Shown here piece after piece: positions 12,902 through 21,929 of a DNA stretch of 64,000 nt (positions are counted from its first letter, which is position 1; each line of letters begins with the position of its first letter). The translations under genes were made by a program, and so were the position numbers. The notes below the pieces were generated by a model, which saw only the letters and a list, made by a program, of their open reading frames with translations, had not been told where the DNA came from and ran no database searches. Source of the DNA: Rhodococcus rhodochrous (GTDB taxonomy: Bacteria > Actinomycetota > Actinomycetes > Mycobacteriales > Mycobacteriaceae); NCBI RefSeq assembly GCF_900187265.1, contig NZ_LT906450.1, positions 2,037,444 through 2,101,443 on the forward strand. The letters run 5' to 3'.

Positions 12902-13331
12902 CCAGACTTCCGACCTTCCCGCCACCGAGCTGTGGGTCGAGCGCACCGGCACGCGCCGCTACACCGGACGCAGCTCCCGCGGCGCCGAGGTGCTCATCGG
13001 CTCGGAGAGCGTCGAGGGCGTCTTCACCCCGGGCGAGCTGCTCAAGATCGCGCTCGCCGCGTGCTCCGGCATGGCTTCGGACTTCCCGCTGTCCCGCCGG
13101 CTCGGCGACGACTACGACGCGACGATCCGCGTCTCCGGTGCCGCCGACCGCGAGAACGAGGTCTACCCGCACCTCGAGGAGGAGATGGTCCTCGACCTGT
13201 CGGAGCTCGACGCCGACGCACGGGACCGCCTCATCGCCCTCGTCGAACGGTCCGTCGACAAGGTGTGCACGGTGGGCCGCACCCTCAAGGCGGGCACCAA
13301 GGTCTCGCTGACGATCACCCCCGAGGACTGA
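12894..13331 (+). CDS. OsmC family peroxiredoxin-like protein
   Basis: OsmC/Ohr proteins reduce organic hydroperoxides with a pair of cysteines. This 145-residue protein has the two expected cysteines, in AACSGM and in VDKVCTVGRTL. It overlaps the end of the LysR gene by eight bases and lies three bases before acyP. The osmC-acyP-smc order is also found in mycobacteria, so this gene is core sequence and marks where the pca cassette ends. Whether it is OsmC or Ohr cannot be settled by eye. Confidence 0.85.
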
Positions 13332-13334
13332 TCG

Positions 13335-13622
13335 ATGAGCGCCCCCGCAGACGTCGAACGGCTCACGGCGTGGGTGCACGGCCGCGTCCAGGGGGTCGGT
13401 TTCCGCTGGTTCACGCGTGCCCGCGCACTCGAACTCGGGCTCGTCGGGCACGCGACGAATCATCCCGACGGTCGCGTGATGGTCGTGGCCGAAGGCCCCC
13501 GGCCCGCGCTCGAACAGCTCCTCGCGTGGCTGCGATCCGGCGACACCCCCGGTGAGGTGCGGCTCGTCGTCGAATCCTGGGATCCCGCGCGCGGCGACCT
13601 CACCGGTTTCGTCGAACGCTGA
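13335..13622 (+). CDS. acyP: Acylphosphatase
   Basis: This small enzyme hydrolyses carboxyl-phosphate bonds. The 95-residue protein has the signature [13 protein letters not shown] with the catalytic arginine. The second motif reads TNHPDGRV, keeping the catalytic asparagine before a histidine where leucine is more common. It lies between osmC and smc as in mycobacteria, although a secreted-protein gene intervenes here. Confidence 0.93.
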   Translation: MSAPADVERLTAWVHGRVQGVGFRWFTRARALELGLVGHATNHPDGRVMVVAEGPRPALEQLLAWLRSGDTPGEVRLVVESWDPARGDLTGFVER

Positions 13623-13710
13623 CATCCGTCCTGTTTGTCCGTTCGGCTTGGTATCCTGCCGCGATCGGGTGCAAGCGGCCGGGGGGTCGCGGTCGGCGAG
13701 GGGGAGACAT

Positions 13711-14655
13711 ATGGGCAGGCGTGCACGTTCGACGATGGTGGCGGTAGTACTCGCCGCTGTGGGAGTGGCGCCCCTGGCCACAGCACCGGTGGCGGCCGGT
13801 CCGGCTGCCACAGCACCGGCGGCGGCCGGTCCGGCTGCCTGCGCCCCGCGGTCCGTCACGACGGTCGCGTCGGGACTCGGTGTCCTCGAGAACCTGGCGT
13901 TCGACGAGCGGGGCGGTCTGCTCGTCTCGGACACCTCCTTCGTCGGCCCCGGAGCGCTGCGCCGGATCACTCCCGACGGCAGCGTGACCACCGTGCCGGC
14001 CGAGGTGACCGGTCCGGGCGGCATCGTCGTCGACGGTCCCACCGTGTACCTGAACGTGGGCAACACGACCGTCTCGGGACTCGCCGGGATCGCCGACGGC
14101 ACGATCGACACGCTCGACCTCGACACGGGTGAACGCGGCACCCACGGCACCGGGCTGGTCATGCCGAACGGCCTCGGCCGGCTGTCGGACGGATCGATGC
14201 TCGCCTCGCGCGATCTCGGCGAGGTCGGACTCACGCTCGTGCCCGCCGGCGGGGGCGAGGCCCGCGTCGTCCGCACCGATCTCGGATCCGTCAACGGCAT
14301 CGCCGTCGACGGCGACACCGTCTACACGGTGACGACCTTCGAGAACGTCAACCGGCTCCACATCCTCGACGCACGCGACCTCGAAGGACCCGTGCGCAGC
14401 ATCGACCTGCCCGGGCCGGGGCTGCTCTCGATGCCCGACGATCTCACGATCGGTCCCGACGGCGCGCTGTACATCGCGCTCAACCTCGGCGGCGCGGTCC
14501 TGCGGGTCGATCCGGCGACCGGGCACAGCTGCCGCATCGCCGAGGGCATCCCGCTGATGTCCTCGCTCGCCTTCGGTTCGGGACCGGGCTGGGACCCGAA
14601 CGTCCTGTACACGACCGGTTTCGACGGGACGGTCCGCGCGGTGCACCCGGCCTAG
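13711..14655 (+). CDS. Secreted SMP-30/gluconolactonase-like beta-propeller protein
   Basis: The 314-residue product starts with a signal peptide (MGRRARSTMVAVVLAAVGVAP) followed by an Ala/Pro linker made of two decapeptide repeats. The rest shows repeated propeller blades such as LVSDTSFVGPG, VNGIAVDGDTVY and LTIGPDGALYIALN, typical of the SMP-30/gluconolactonase/strictosidine-synthase-like fold. The substrate is unknown. The ATG at 13711 has GGGGGAG upstream. It is an insertion between acyP and smc relative to mycobacteria, and base composition looks native. Confidence 0.7.
   Translation: MGRRARSTMVAVVLAAVGVAPLATAPVAAGPAATAPAAAGPAACAPRSVTTVASGLGVLENLAFDERGGLLVSDTSFVGPGALRRITPDGSVTTVPAEVTGPGGIVVDGPTVYLNVGNTTVSGLAGIADGTIDTLDLDTGERGTHGTGLVMPNGLGRLSDGSMLASRDLGEVGLTLVPAGGGEARVVRTDLGSVNGIAVDGDTVYTVTTFENVNRLHILDARDLEGPVRSIDLPGPGLLSMPDDLTIGPDGALYIALNLGGAVLRVDPATGHSCRIAEGIPLMSSLAFGSGPGWDPNVLYTTGFDGTVRAVHPA
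13778..13837 (+). repeat. Two tandem 30-bp units in the secreted protein's linker
   Basis: Units 13778-13807 and 13808-13837 differ at a single base. They encode ATAPVAAGPA and ATAPAAAGPA just after the signal peptide. In-frame slippage would lengthen or shorten the linker without breaking the protein. Confidence 0.85.
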
Positions 14656-14691
14656 GATAGCGGTCACAACCCGCCGGTAGAGTTCTCACCC

Positions 14692-17600
14692 ATGTACCTC
14701 AAGAGTCTGACGTTGAAGGGCTTCAAGTCCTTCGCCTCGTCGACGACTCTGCGTTTCGAACCGGGCATCACCTGTGTGGTCGGCCCCAACGGGTCCGGCA
14801 AGTCGAACGTCGTCGACGCACTCACCTGGGTGATGGGGGAGCAGGGCGCCAAGGCCCTGCGCGGCGGCAAGATGCAGGACGTCATCTTCGCCGGAACTGC
14901 AGGCCGCCCACCGCTCGGACGCGCCGAGGTCACGCTCACCATCGACAACTCCGACGGCGCGCTGCCCATCGAGTACTCCGAGGTCTCCGTCACCCGCCGC
15001 ATGTTCCGCGACGGTGCAGGCGAATACGAGATCAACGGCAGTTCCTGCCGCCTCATGGACGTGCAGGAACTGCTGTCCGACTCCGGTATCGGCCGCGAGA
15101 TGCATGTCATCGTCGGTCAGGGCCGCCTCGCCGCGATCCTCGAATCGCGCCCGGAGGACCGGCGCGCCTTCATCGAGGAGGCCGCCGGCGTCCTCAAGCA
15201 CCGCAAGCGCAAGGAAAAGGCGCTGCGCAAGCTCGACTCGATGCAGGCCAACCTCGCCCGCCTCACCGACCTCACCGCCGAACTGCGCCGCCAGCTCAAA
15301 CCGCTCGGCCGGCAGGCCGAGGTCGCACGTCGCGCCCAGACCATCCAGGCCGACCTGCGCGACGCGCGGTTGCGACTGGCTGCCGACGACCTCGTCACCC
15401 GCCGCGCCGAACTCGCCGGGCACGACGAGCAGGAAAAGATGGTCCGGGAGCGGCTCGACACCGTGCTCGCGGCGTTCGACGACGCGAACGCCGAACTCGC
15501 CCGTCACGAACAGGCCCTCGCACAGCTCACGCCGGGTGCCGAAGCGGCGTCGCAGACCTGGTTCCGCCTGTCCGCGCTCGCCGAGCGCGTGTCGGCGACC
15601 GTGCGGGTCGCGCAGGAACGCGCCCGGCACCTGCACGCCGAACCCGAGGACCGCTCCGGTCAGGATCCCGACGAGATGGAGGCCCGCGCCGACCGGATCG
15701 CCGCCGAGGAAGCGGAACTGATCGAGGCCGTCGAGATCGCGCACGGAGCCCTCGAAGCGGCTCGCGAGCAGCTCGCCGCGCAGGAGGAGGCCGCAGCGGC
15801 CGCCGAACGCGCACATCTGGCCGCGGTGCGTGCCGTCGCCGACCGGCGCGAGGGCCTCGCGCGTCTCGCGGGCCAGGTCGAGACGATGCGCACCCGCGCC
15901 GAGTCGATCGACGCGGAGATCGCGCGCCTGACCGTCGCCATCGAGGAGGCCCGCCTCCGCGGCGTCGCCGCACAGGCCGAGTTCGAGACCGCTCAGGCAC
16001 GCATCGACGATCTCGACGCCGGTGAGATCGACGCCGACGCGCAGCACGAACGAGCCCTGGAAGCGCAGCGACTCGCCGACGAGCGGGTCACCGAACTCCA
16101 GGAGGCAGAACGCGCCGCGGGCAAGGAGGTCGCCTCCCTCGGAGCCCGCATCGAGGCCCTGTCGATGGGCCTCGAACGCACCGACGGTGCGGCCTGGCTG
16201 ATCGACACGCGGTCCGGCGACGGACTCGTGGGGCGCCTCGCCGACCGGCTCCGGGTGTCCCCGGGATACGAGGCCGCCGTCGCAGCCGCCTTCGGCGCCG
16301 CGGCCGACGCCCTCGAGGTGGAGTCGGCCGACGCCGCGATCTCGGCGGTCGCAGCGCTCGCCGACGCCGACCAGGGCCGGGTGGCATTCGTCCTGCCCGG
16401 CGCGGCCGGCCCCACCGACACCGGCGACCTGCCGTCCGGTGCCCGATGGCTCCGCGAGGTCGTCGAGTGCCCCGCCGACCTGTGCGGAGGCGTCGACGGC
16501 CTGCTGGCCCGCACCGTCGTGGTCGACGACCTGCCCACCGCCCTCGGGGTCTGCGCCGCCCGCCCCGACCTGCGCGCCGTGACGCGCGGGGGAGACCTCG
16601 CCGGTGCGGGCTGGGTGGTCGGCGGCTCGCACCGCGCCCCGAGCACCCTCGAGATCCAGGCGGCGATCGACACTTCCCGTGCCGGTCTCGAACAGGCCGA
16701 ACGCCGCTCCGAGGAACTGGCCGCGGCTCTCGCGGGCGCACTCGCGGAGCAGGCCGAACGCGCCGAACACGTCGAACAGACCCTCGCTGCGCTCAACGAG
16801 TCCGACGCGGCGATGTCGGCCGTCTACGAACAACTCGGCCGGCTCGGCCAGGCGGCACGCACCGCCCACGCCGAATCCGGACGGCTCGCCGCCCAGCGCA
16901 CCGAAGCGGAGAAGGAACGCGACGCGGCGCGGGAGAAGCTGGTCGAACTCGAGGAGCGACTGCGCCTGGCCGAGGACGACTCGGCCGGAAGTAGCGACGG
17001 TGCCGGCACCGATCACACCGCCGCCGAACGGGAGATGGCCGCGGCCGCCCTCGCCGAGGTCCGGGCCGTCGAGGTCGAGGCGCGACTCGCGGCGCGCACG
17101 GCCGAGGAACGCGCCGAAGCGCTTCGGGGCAAAGCAGATTCGCTTCGTCGTGCCGCGCAGGCCGAGCGCGAGGCCCGTGCTCGTGCCGAACGTGCCCGCG
17201 TCGCGCGTCGTCAGGCGGCGGCCGTCGCCGCGGCGGTGGCCGAATCAGGGCAGCGACTCGCCGAACAACTCGAGGTGGCCGTGGCGATGGCACTCGCACA
17301 GCGCGACGACCTGAACCGGCGCCGCGCCGAATGCGCCGAGCAGCTCGAACGGGCCCGCGAACTCGTTCGCGAACTGTCGGCGCAGCGCGACCAGCTCACC
17401 GACGCGGTGCATCGCGACGAGGTGGCCCGGGCGCAGGCCTCGCTCCGGATCGAGCAGCTCGAGCAGACCATCCTCGAGCAGCACGGCATCGCCCTCGACG
17501 ACCTCGTGGCCGAGTACGGCCCCGACGTGCCGCTGCCGCCCACGCCGCTGGAGATGGCCGAGTACGAGCAGGCACGCGAACGCGGCGAACAGGTGGTCGC

Positions 17601-18318
17601 TCCGCAACCGATGCCCTACGACCGGGCCACCCAGGAGCGGCGGGCCAAGCGCGCGGAGAAGGATCTCGCGACGCTCGGGCGCGTCAACCCGCTTGCATTG
17701 GAGGAGTTCGCGGCGCTCGAGGAGCGGTACAACTTCCTGTCGACCCAGCTCGAGGACGTCAAGAGCGCCCGCAAGGACCTTCTCGCCGTCGTCGAGGAGG
17801 TCGACGCGCGAATCCTGCAGGTGTTCACCGAGGCCTACGCCGACGTCGAGCGCGAGTTCGAACAGGTCTTCGCGAAGCTGTTCCCCGGTGGGGAGGGACG
17901 GCTCGTGCTCACCGACCCCAGCGACATGCTCACTACCGGCATCGAGGTCGAGGCCCGCCCGCCGGGCAAGAAGGTCAAGCGCCTGTCGCTGCTGTCGGGC
18001 GGCGAGAAGTCCCTGACTGCGGTGGCGATGCTGGTCGCGATCTTCCGGGCCCGTCCCTCACCCTTCTACGTGATGGACGAGGTCGAAGCCGCGCTCGACG
18101 ACACCAACCTGCGACGGTTGATCGGGCTGTTCGAGCAGCTGCGCGAGAAGTCCCAACTCATCGTCATCACCCACCAGAAGCCGACGATGGAGGTCGCCGA
18201 CGCGCTGTACGGCGTGAGCATGCGGGGCGACGGCATCACCCGGGTCATCTCGCAGCGACTGCGCGGACGCGAGATCGCGACACCGGTCCCCGAACCGGAG
18301 GAAGAGCTCCAAGCCTGA
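14692..18318 (+). CDS. smc: Chromosome segregation ATPase SMC
   Basis: SMC dimers with ScpA/ScpB condense and segregate the chromosome. The 1208-residue protein has the canonical layout: Walker A GPNGSGKS (31-38), a long Ala/Glu/Arg-rich coiled coil, a central hinge rich in Gly/Ala (about residues 500-660), a second coiled coil, the ABC signature LLSGGEKS (near 1100) and Walker B with [10 protein letters not shown] (near 1125). A -10-like TAGGAT is at 14654-14659, giving a leader of about 30 nt. ftsY starts 12 bp downstream. Confidence 0.97.
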   Translation: MYLKSLTLKGFKSFASSTTLRFEPGITCVVGPNGSGKSNVVDALTWVMGEQGAKALRGGKMQDVIFAGTAGRPPLGRAEVTLTIDNSDGALPIEYSEVSVTRRMFRDGAGEYEINGSSCRLMDVQELLSDSGIGREMHVIVGQGRLAAILESRPEDRRAFIEEAAGVLKHRKRKEKALRKLDSMQANLARLTDLTAELRRQLKPLGRQAEVARRAQTIQADLRDARLRLAADDLVTRRAELAGHDEQEKMVRERLDTVLAAFDDANAELARHEQALAQLTPGAEAASQTWFRLSALAERVSATVRVAQERARHLHAEPEDRSGQDPDEMEARADRIAAEEAELIEAVEIAHGALEAAREQLAAQEEAAAAAERAHLAAVRAVADRREGLARLAGQVETMRTRAESIDAEIARLTVAIEEARLRGVAAQAEFETAQARIDDLDAGEIDADAQHERALEAQRLADERVTELQEAERAAGKEVASLGARIEALSMGLERTDGAAWLIDTRSGDGLVGRLADRLRVSPGYEAAVAAAFGAAADALEVESADAAISAVAALADADQGRVAFVLPGAAGPTDTGDLPSGARWLREVVECPADLCGGVDGLLARTVVVDDLPTALGVCAARPDLRAVTRGGDLAGAGWVVGGSHRAPSTLEIQAAIDTSRAGLEQAERRSEELAAALAGALAEQAERAEHVEQTLAALNESDAAMSAVYEQLGRLGQAARTAHAESGRLAAQRTEAEKERDAAREKLVELEERLRLAEDDSAGSSDGAGTDHTAAEREMAAAALAEVRAVEVEARLAARTAEERAEALRGKADSLRRAAQAEREARARAERARVARRQAAAVAAAVAESGQRLAEQLEVAVAMALAQRDDLNRRRAECAEQLERARELVRELSAQRDQLTDAVHRDEVARAQASLRIEQLEQTILEQHGIALDDLVAEYGPDVPLPPTPLEMAEYEQARERGEQVVAPQPMPYDRATQERRAKRAEKDLATLGRVNPLALEEFAALEERYNFLSTQLEDVKSARKDLLAVVEEVDARILQVFTEAYADVEREFEQVFAKLFPGGEGRLVLTDPSDMLTTGIEVEARPPGKKVKRLSLLSGGEKSLTAVAMLVAIFRARPSPFYVMDEVEAALDDTNLRRLIGLFEQLREKSQLIVITHQKPTMEVADALYGVSMRGDGITRVISQRLRGREIATPVPEPEEELQA

Positions 18319-18330
18319 CAGTATGGGTGC

Positions 18331-19911
18331 GTGAGTACCGGAGCCTGGATAGTCATCGCCGCCGCGCTGGCGGTCGTTCTCGTCGCGCTCGTCGTCGGTC
18401 TGACCCTCTACCGGCGGCGGCAGGTGTCGCTGAAGGCGCCCGAGACCCCGCAGCTCGATTCCGCCGAGACCAAGGACCGCTCGGGCGGTTACAAGGCGCA
18501 GAGCGGATTCAGTTTCTCGCAGGGCACGGCCGCGCCACCGGCGCCGGCCCCCCGGCCTGCGCCGAAACCGGCACCGAAGCCTGCGGCGAAGCCGGAGCCC
18601 GCGCCCCGCACGGTGCCGTTGCCGGAGGAGATCACCGAAGCTCCGCCGAGCGCACCTGCACCCGCGGAGCCGAAGGCGGAACCGGCGCCTGCGCCGAAGG
18701 TCGAGCCCAAGCCTGCGGAGCCGAAGCCGGCCGAACCGAAGCCGGCCGAACCCGAGCCGGTCGAACCCGAGGTCGCCCCGGAGCCGGAGCGTCCCGCTCC
18801 CGAGCCCGTCGAGCCCGAGGTCGCCCCCGAACCGGAAGTCGCACCGACACCGGAACCCGAGGTCGAGCCCGCCCCGGCGACGGAGACCGTCGCCGAACCT
18901 GAGGTCACCGAACCCGAGGTCGTCGAACCGGAAATCGTCGAACCGGCCGGACCGGCCGCTGTTCCGCCGGCAGCCCCGATCGAGGAGATCGAACCCACCG
19001 CGGGTCGCCTCGTCCGCCTGCGCGGCCGTCTGGCCCGCTCGCAGTCGGCGGTCGGCAAGAGCCTGCTCGGTCTGCTCGGTGGCGGCGACCTCGACGAGGA
19101 CTCCTGGGAGGAGATCGAGGACACGCTGCTCGTCGCCGACCTCGGCGCCGCGACGACCACCAAGATCGTCGACCGTCTGCGTGAGGAGATGGTCGTGAAC
19201 AACGTGCGCAGTGAGGCCGACGCCCGCGCCGTGCTGCGCAGCGTGCTCGTCGACGAGCTCCGTCCCGAACTCGACCGTTCGATCCGGGCCCTCCCGCACG
19301 AGGACCATCCCGCCGTGCTGCTCGTCGTCGGTGTCAACGGCACCGGCAAGACCACGACGACCGGCAAGCTCGCCCGCGTGCTCGTCGCGGACGGACGCCG
19401 GGTGCTGCTCGGTGCCGCCGACACCTTCCGTGCCGCGGCCGCCGACCAGCTGCAGACCTGGGCCGAACGTGTCGGCGCCGAGGTCGTCCGCGGCAAGGAG
19501 GCCGCCGATCCGGCCGCGGTGGCGTTCGATGCCGTCGCGAGGGGCATCGACAACGGTGTCGACGCGGTCCTCGTCGACACTGCCGGCCGCCTGCACACCA
19601 AGACCGGCCTGATGGACGAGCTCGGCAAGGTCAAGCGCGTCGTGGAGAAGAAGGCCGCCGTCGACGAGGTGCTGCTCGTCCTCGACGCGACGATCGGCCA
19701 GAACGGTCTGATGCAGGCCCGCGTGTTCGCCGAGGTCGTCGACATCACCGGTGTGGTGCTCACCAAGCTCGACGGAACCGCCAAGGGCGGCATCGTCTTC
19801 CAGGTGCAGCACGAACTCGGCGTGCCGGTGAAGCTGGTGGGTCTCGGTGAGGGCGCCGACGATCTCGCTCCCTTCGAACCGGAAGCCTTCGTGGACGCCC
19901 TGTTGGGCTGA
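18331..19911 (+). CDS. ftsY: Signal recognition particle receptor FtsY
   Basis: FtsY docks SRP-ribosome complexes at the membrane. The 526-residue form has an N-terminal membrane helix (residues about 5-27, then RRRQ), a long Pro/Ala/Glu linker (about 70-215) built of EPKPAEPKPAE-like repeats, and the NG GTPase domain. The GTPase motifs are GVNGTGKTTTT (near 334), DTAGRL and TKLDGTAKGG. The GTG at 18331 is close behind smc. The C-terminus ALLG-stop is encoded by the first copy of a 17-bp duplication. Confidence 0.96.
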   Translation: MSTGAWIVIAAALAVVLVALVVGLTLYRRRQVSLKAPETPQLDSAETKDRSGGYKAQSGFSFSQGTAAPPAPAPRPAPKPAPKPAAKPEPAPRTVPLPEEITEAPPSAPAPAEPKAEPAPAPKVEPKPAEPKPAEPKPAEPEPVEPEVAPEPERPAPEPVEPEVAPEPEVAPTPEPEVEPAPATETVAEPEVTEPEVVEPEIVEPAGPAAVPPAAPIEEIEPTAGRLVRLRGRLARSQSAVGKSLLGLLGGGDLDEDSWEEIEDTLLVADLGAATTTKIVDRLREEMVVNNVRSEADARAVLRSVLVDELRPELDRSIRALPHEDHPAVLLVVGVNGTGKTTTTGKLARVLVADGRRVLLGAADTFRAAAADQLQTWAERVGAEVVRGKEAADPAAVAFDAVARGIDNGVDAVLVDTAGRLHTKTGLMDELGKVKRVVEKKAAVDEVLLVLDATIGQNGLMQARVFAEVVDITGVVLTKLDGTAKGGIVFQVQHELGVPVKLVGLGEGADDLAPFEPEAFVDALLG

Positions 19912-19936
19912 TCGACGCTGCCCTGTTGGGCTGATC
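19897..19936 (+). repeat. 17-bp direct repeat spanning the ftsY stop codon
   Basis: GCCCTGTTGGGCTGATC occurs at 19897-19913, covering the last ftsY codons and the TGA, and again at 19920-19936 in the noncoding flank. The copies are identical and 23 bp apart. This is a partial tandem duplication of the gene end. Confidence 0.9.
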
Positions 19937-19954
19937 CGCACCGCGTCCGTCGTT

Positions 19955-19988
19955 CCGGCCGCTGTCCGCTCGTGCGGGCAGCGGCCGG
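19955..19988 (+). terminator. Terminator-like hairpin after ftsY
   Basis: A 14-bp stem (19955-19968 with 19975-19988, one G-U pair) encloses a 6-nt loop in the ftsY-amt gap. It has no U-tract. It likely closes the smc-ftsY unit before the separately regulated amt operon. Confidence 0.65.
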
Positions 19989-20022
19989 TTCCGTCGGTGG
20001 GGATGCGGTGTCCGAAAAGTGT

Positions 20023-20038
20023 GAAACAAGGATGAAAC
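20023..20038 (+). promoter_or_regulatory. Candidate GlnR-type site upstream of amt
   Basis: Two GAAAC pentamers (20023-20027 and 20034-20038) are spaced one helical turn apart (GAAAC-N6-GAAAC). GlnR boxes in actinomycetes use GnnAC/GnAAC half-sites with this 11-bp period, and the site lies about 120 bp before amt-glnK-glnD, a known nitrogen-regulated operon. Neither half is a perfect GTnAC. Binding is inferred. Confidence 0.4.
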
Positions 20039-20155
20039 AAGGTCGGTTCCTGCGTTCACGCCCACGAAACAGCGCAGCGCCTCCACGGAAACATCCGGGC
20101 AGCAAGCTTTCCCTCGACAACGCGCCGATCGGCGCGGCCTACAGGGAGGTTGCAA

Positions 20156-21463
20156 GTGGAGGAAGTGGTGAACACCGGCGACGCAGCGTGGATGCTGATA
20201 GCAGCGTCGCTCGTGCTTCTGATGACCCCGGGCCTGGCGTTCTTCTACGGCGGGATGTCCCGCTCCAAGTCCGTGCTCAACATGATGATGATGTCCTTCG
20301 GCGCGATGGCCGTGATCGGGGTCATCTACGTCCTGTGGGGCTGGTCGATGTCCTACGGCAACGAGAGCGTGCTCGGGATCTTCGCGAACCCGTTCGAGCA
20401 GTTCGGTCTGCAGGGAGCCATGTACGGCGAGGACGGTGAGTTCCTTGCAAGTGGTTCGGGCAACTACCCGCAGATCATCGACATCGGTTTCCAGGTGACC
20501 TTCGCGATCATCACCACCGCCCTGATCAGCGGTGCGCTGGCCGAGCGCGTGAAGTTCGGTACGTGGATGGCGTTCGCGGCCATCTGGGTCACCTGCGCCT
20601 ACTTCCCGCTCGCCCACATGGTGTGGGGTGGCGGCCTGCTCTCGGGCTCCGAGGACAGCATCGCAGCGGCCATGTTCGGCACCGTCGAGGACGGCGGAGA
20701 GGTCAGCGCCGCGGTGGAGCCGATCGACTTCGCCGGTGGCACGGTCGTCCACATCAACGCCGGTATCGCCGCTCTCGTCCTCGCCGTCGTCATCGGCAAG
20801 CGCGCCGGTTTCGGTCGTACCGCCTTCCGTCCGCACAACCTGCCGTTCGTCATGCTCGGTGCCGCGCTGCTGTGGTTCGGATGGTTCGGCTTCAACGCCG
20901 GTTCCGCCTTCGCCGCTGACGGTACTGCCGGCCTGGCCTGGGTCAACACCACCACCGCCACCGCCGCCGCCATCCTCGGCTGGCTCCTCACCGAGCGGAT
21001 CCGCGACGGCAAGGCCACCAGCCTCGGTGCCGCGTCGGGTGCCGTCGCCGGCCTGGTCGCCATCACCCCCGCTGCCGGCTCGCTGAGCCCGGTCGGATCG
21101 ATCGCCCTCGGCGTCATCGCCGGCATCCTGTCCGCCCTCGCCGTGGGTCTGAAGTACAAGTTCGGTTACGACGACTCGCTCGACGTTGTGGGTGTCCACC
21201 TCGTGTCGGGCCTGTGGGGCACGGTCGCCATCGGCTTCCTCGGCACCGAGACCGGATTGTTCTACGGTGGCGATTACAAGCAGCTCGTCATCCAGATCGT
21301 CATCGCAGTCGTCGCCCTGGTGTTCACCGCCGTCGTCACCACAGTGATCGCCTTCGCACTCAAGCCCATGGGCTGGCGTGTGAGCGACGAGGAAGAGGCC
21401 CGCGGTATCGACGAAGCCGAACATGCGGAATCCGCATACGACTTCGCGCCGGCTCTCAAGTGA
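20156..21463 (+). CDS. amt: Ammonium transporter
   Basis: Amt is an inner-membrane trimeric ammonium channel used at low ammonium. The 435-residue protein begins with LLMTPGLAFFYGGM in the first membrane span, and about eleven hydrophobic segments follow. Pore-region histidines are present in FAGGTVVHINAG and VHLVSGLWGTVAIG. The GTG at 20156 is chosen because AGGGAGG (20142-20148) lies seven bases upstream; an in-frame TTG at 20150 would be too close to it. glnK follows at 63 bp, the standard partnership in which PII plugs the channel. Confidence 0.95.
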   Translation: MEEVVNTGDAAWMLIAASLVLLMTPGLAFFYGGMSRSKSVLNMMMMSFGAMAVIGVIYVLWGWSMSYGNESVLGIFANPFEQFGLQGAMYGEDGEFLASGSGNYPQIIDIGFQVTFAIITTALISGALAERVKFGTWMAFAAIWVTCAYFPLAHMVWGGGLLSGSEDSIAAAMFGTVEDGGEVSAAVEPIDFAGGTVVHINAGIAALVLAVVIGKRAGFGRTAFRPHNLPFVMLGAALLWFGWFGFNAGSAFAADGTAGLAWVNTTTATAAAILGWLLTERIRDGKATSLGAASGAVAGLVAITPAAGSLSPVGSIALGVIAGILSALAVGLKYKFGYDDSLDVVGVHLVSGLWGTVAIGFLGTETGLFYGGDYKQLVIQIVIAVVALVFTAVVTTVIAFALKPMGWRVSDEEEARGIDEAEHAESAYDFAPALK

Positions 21464-21493
21464 TAAGAAGACCACGACAGCGAGCAGGGATGA

Positions 21494-21865
<372 letters not shown>

Positions 21866-21887
21866 CCCCCAGGGGTCCGGCACTCGA

Positions 21888-21925
21888 GGCCCTGATCCCG
21901 CTGCTTCGGCAGCGGGGTCGGGGCC
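21888..21925 (+). terminator. 17-bp UUCG hairpin between glnK and glnD
   Basis: Arms 21888-21904 and 21909-21925 pair along 17 bp (two G-U pairs) around a TTCG tetraloop, an unusually stable RNA hairpin 23 bp after the glnK stop. It lies inside the longest possible glnD reading frame. It is followed by TTCGGTGTCC rather than a U-tract. It could end most transcripts after glnK and lower glnD expression. Confidence 0.75.
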
Positions 21926-21929
21926 TTCG

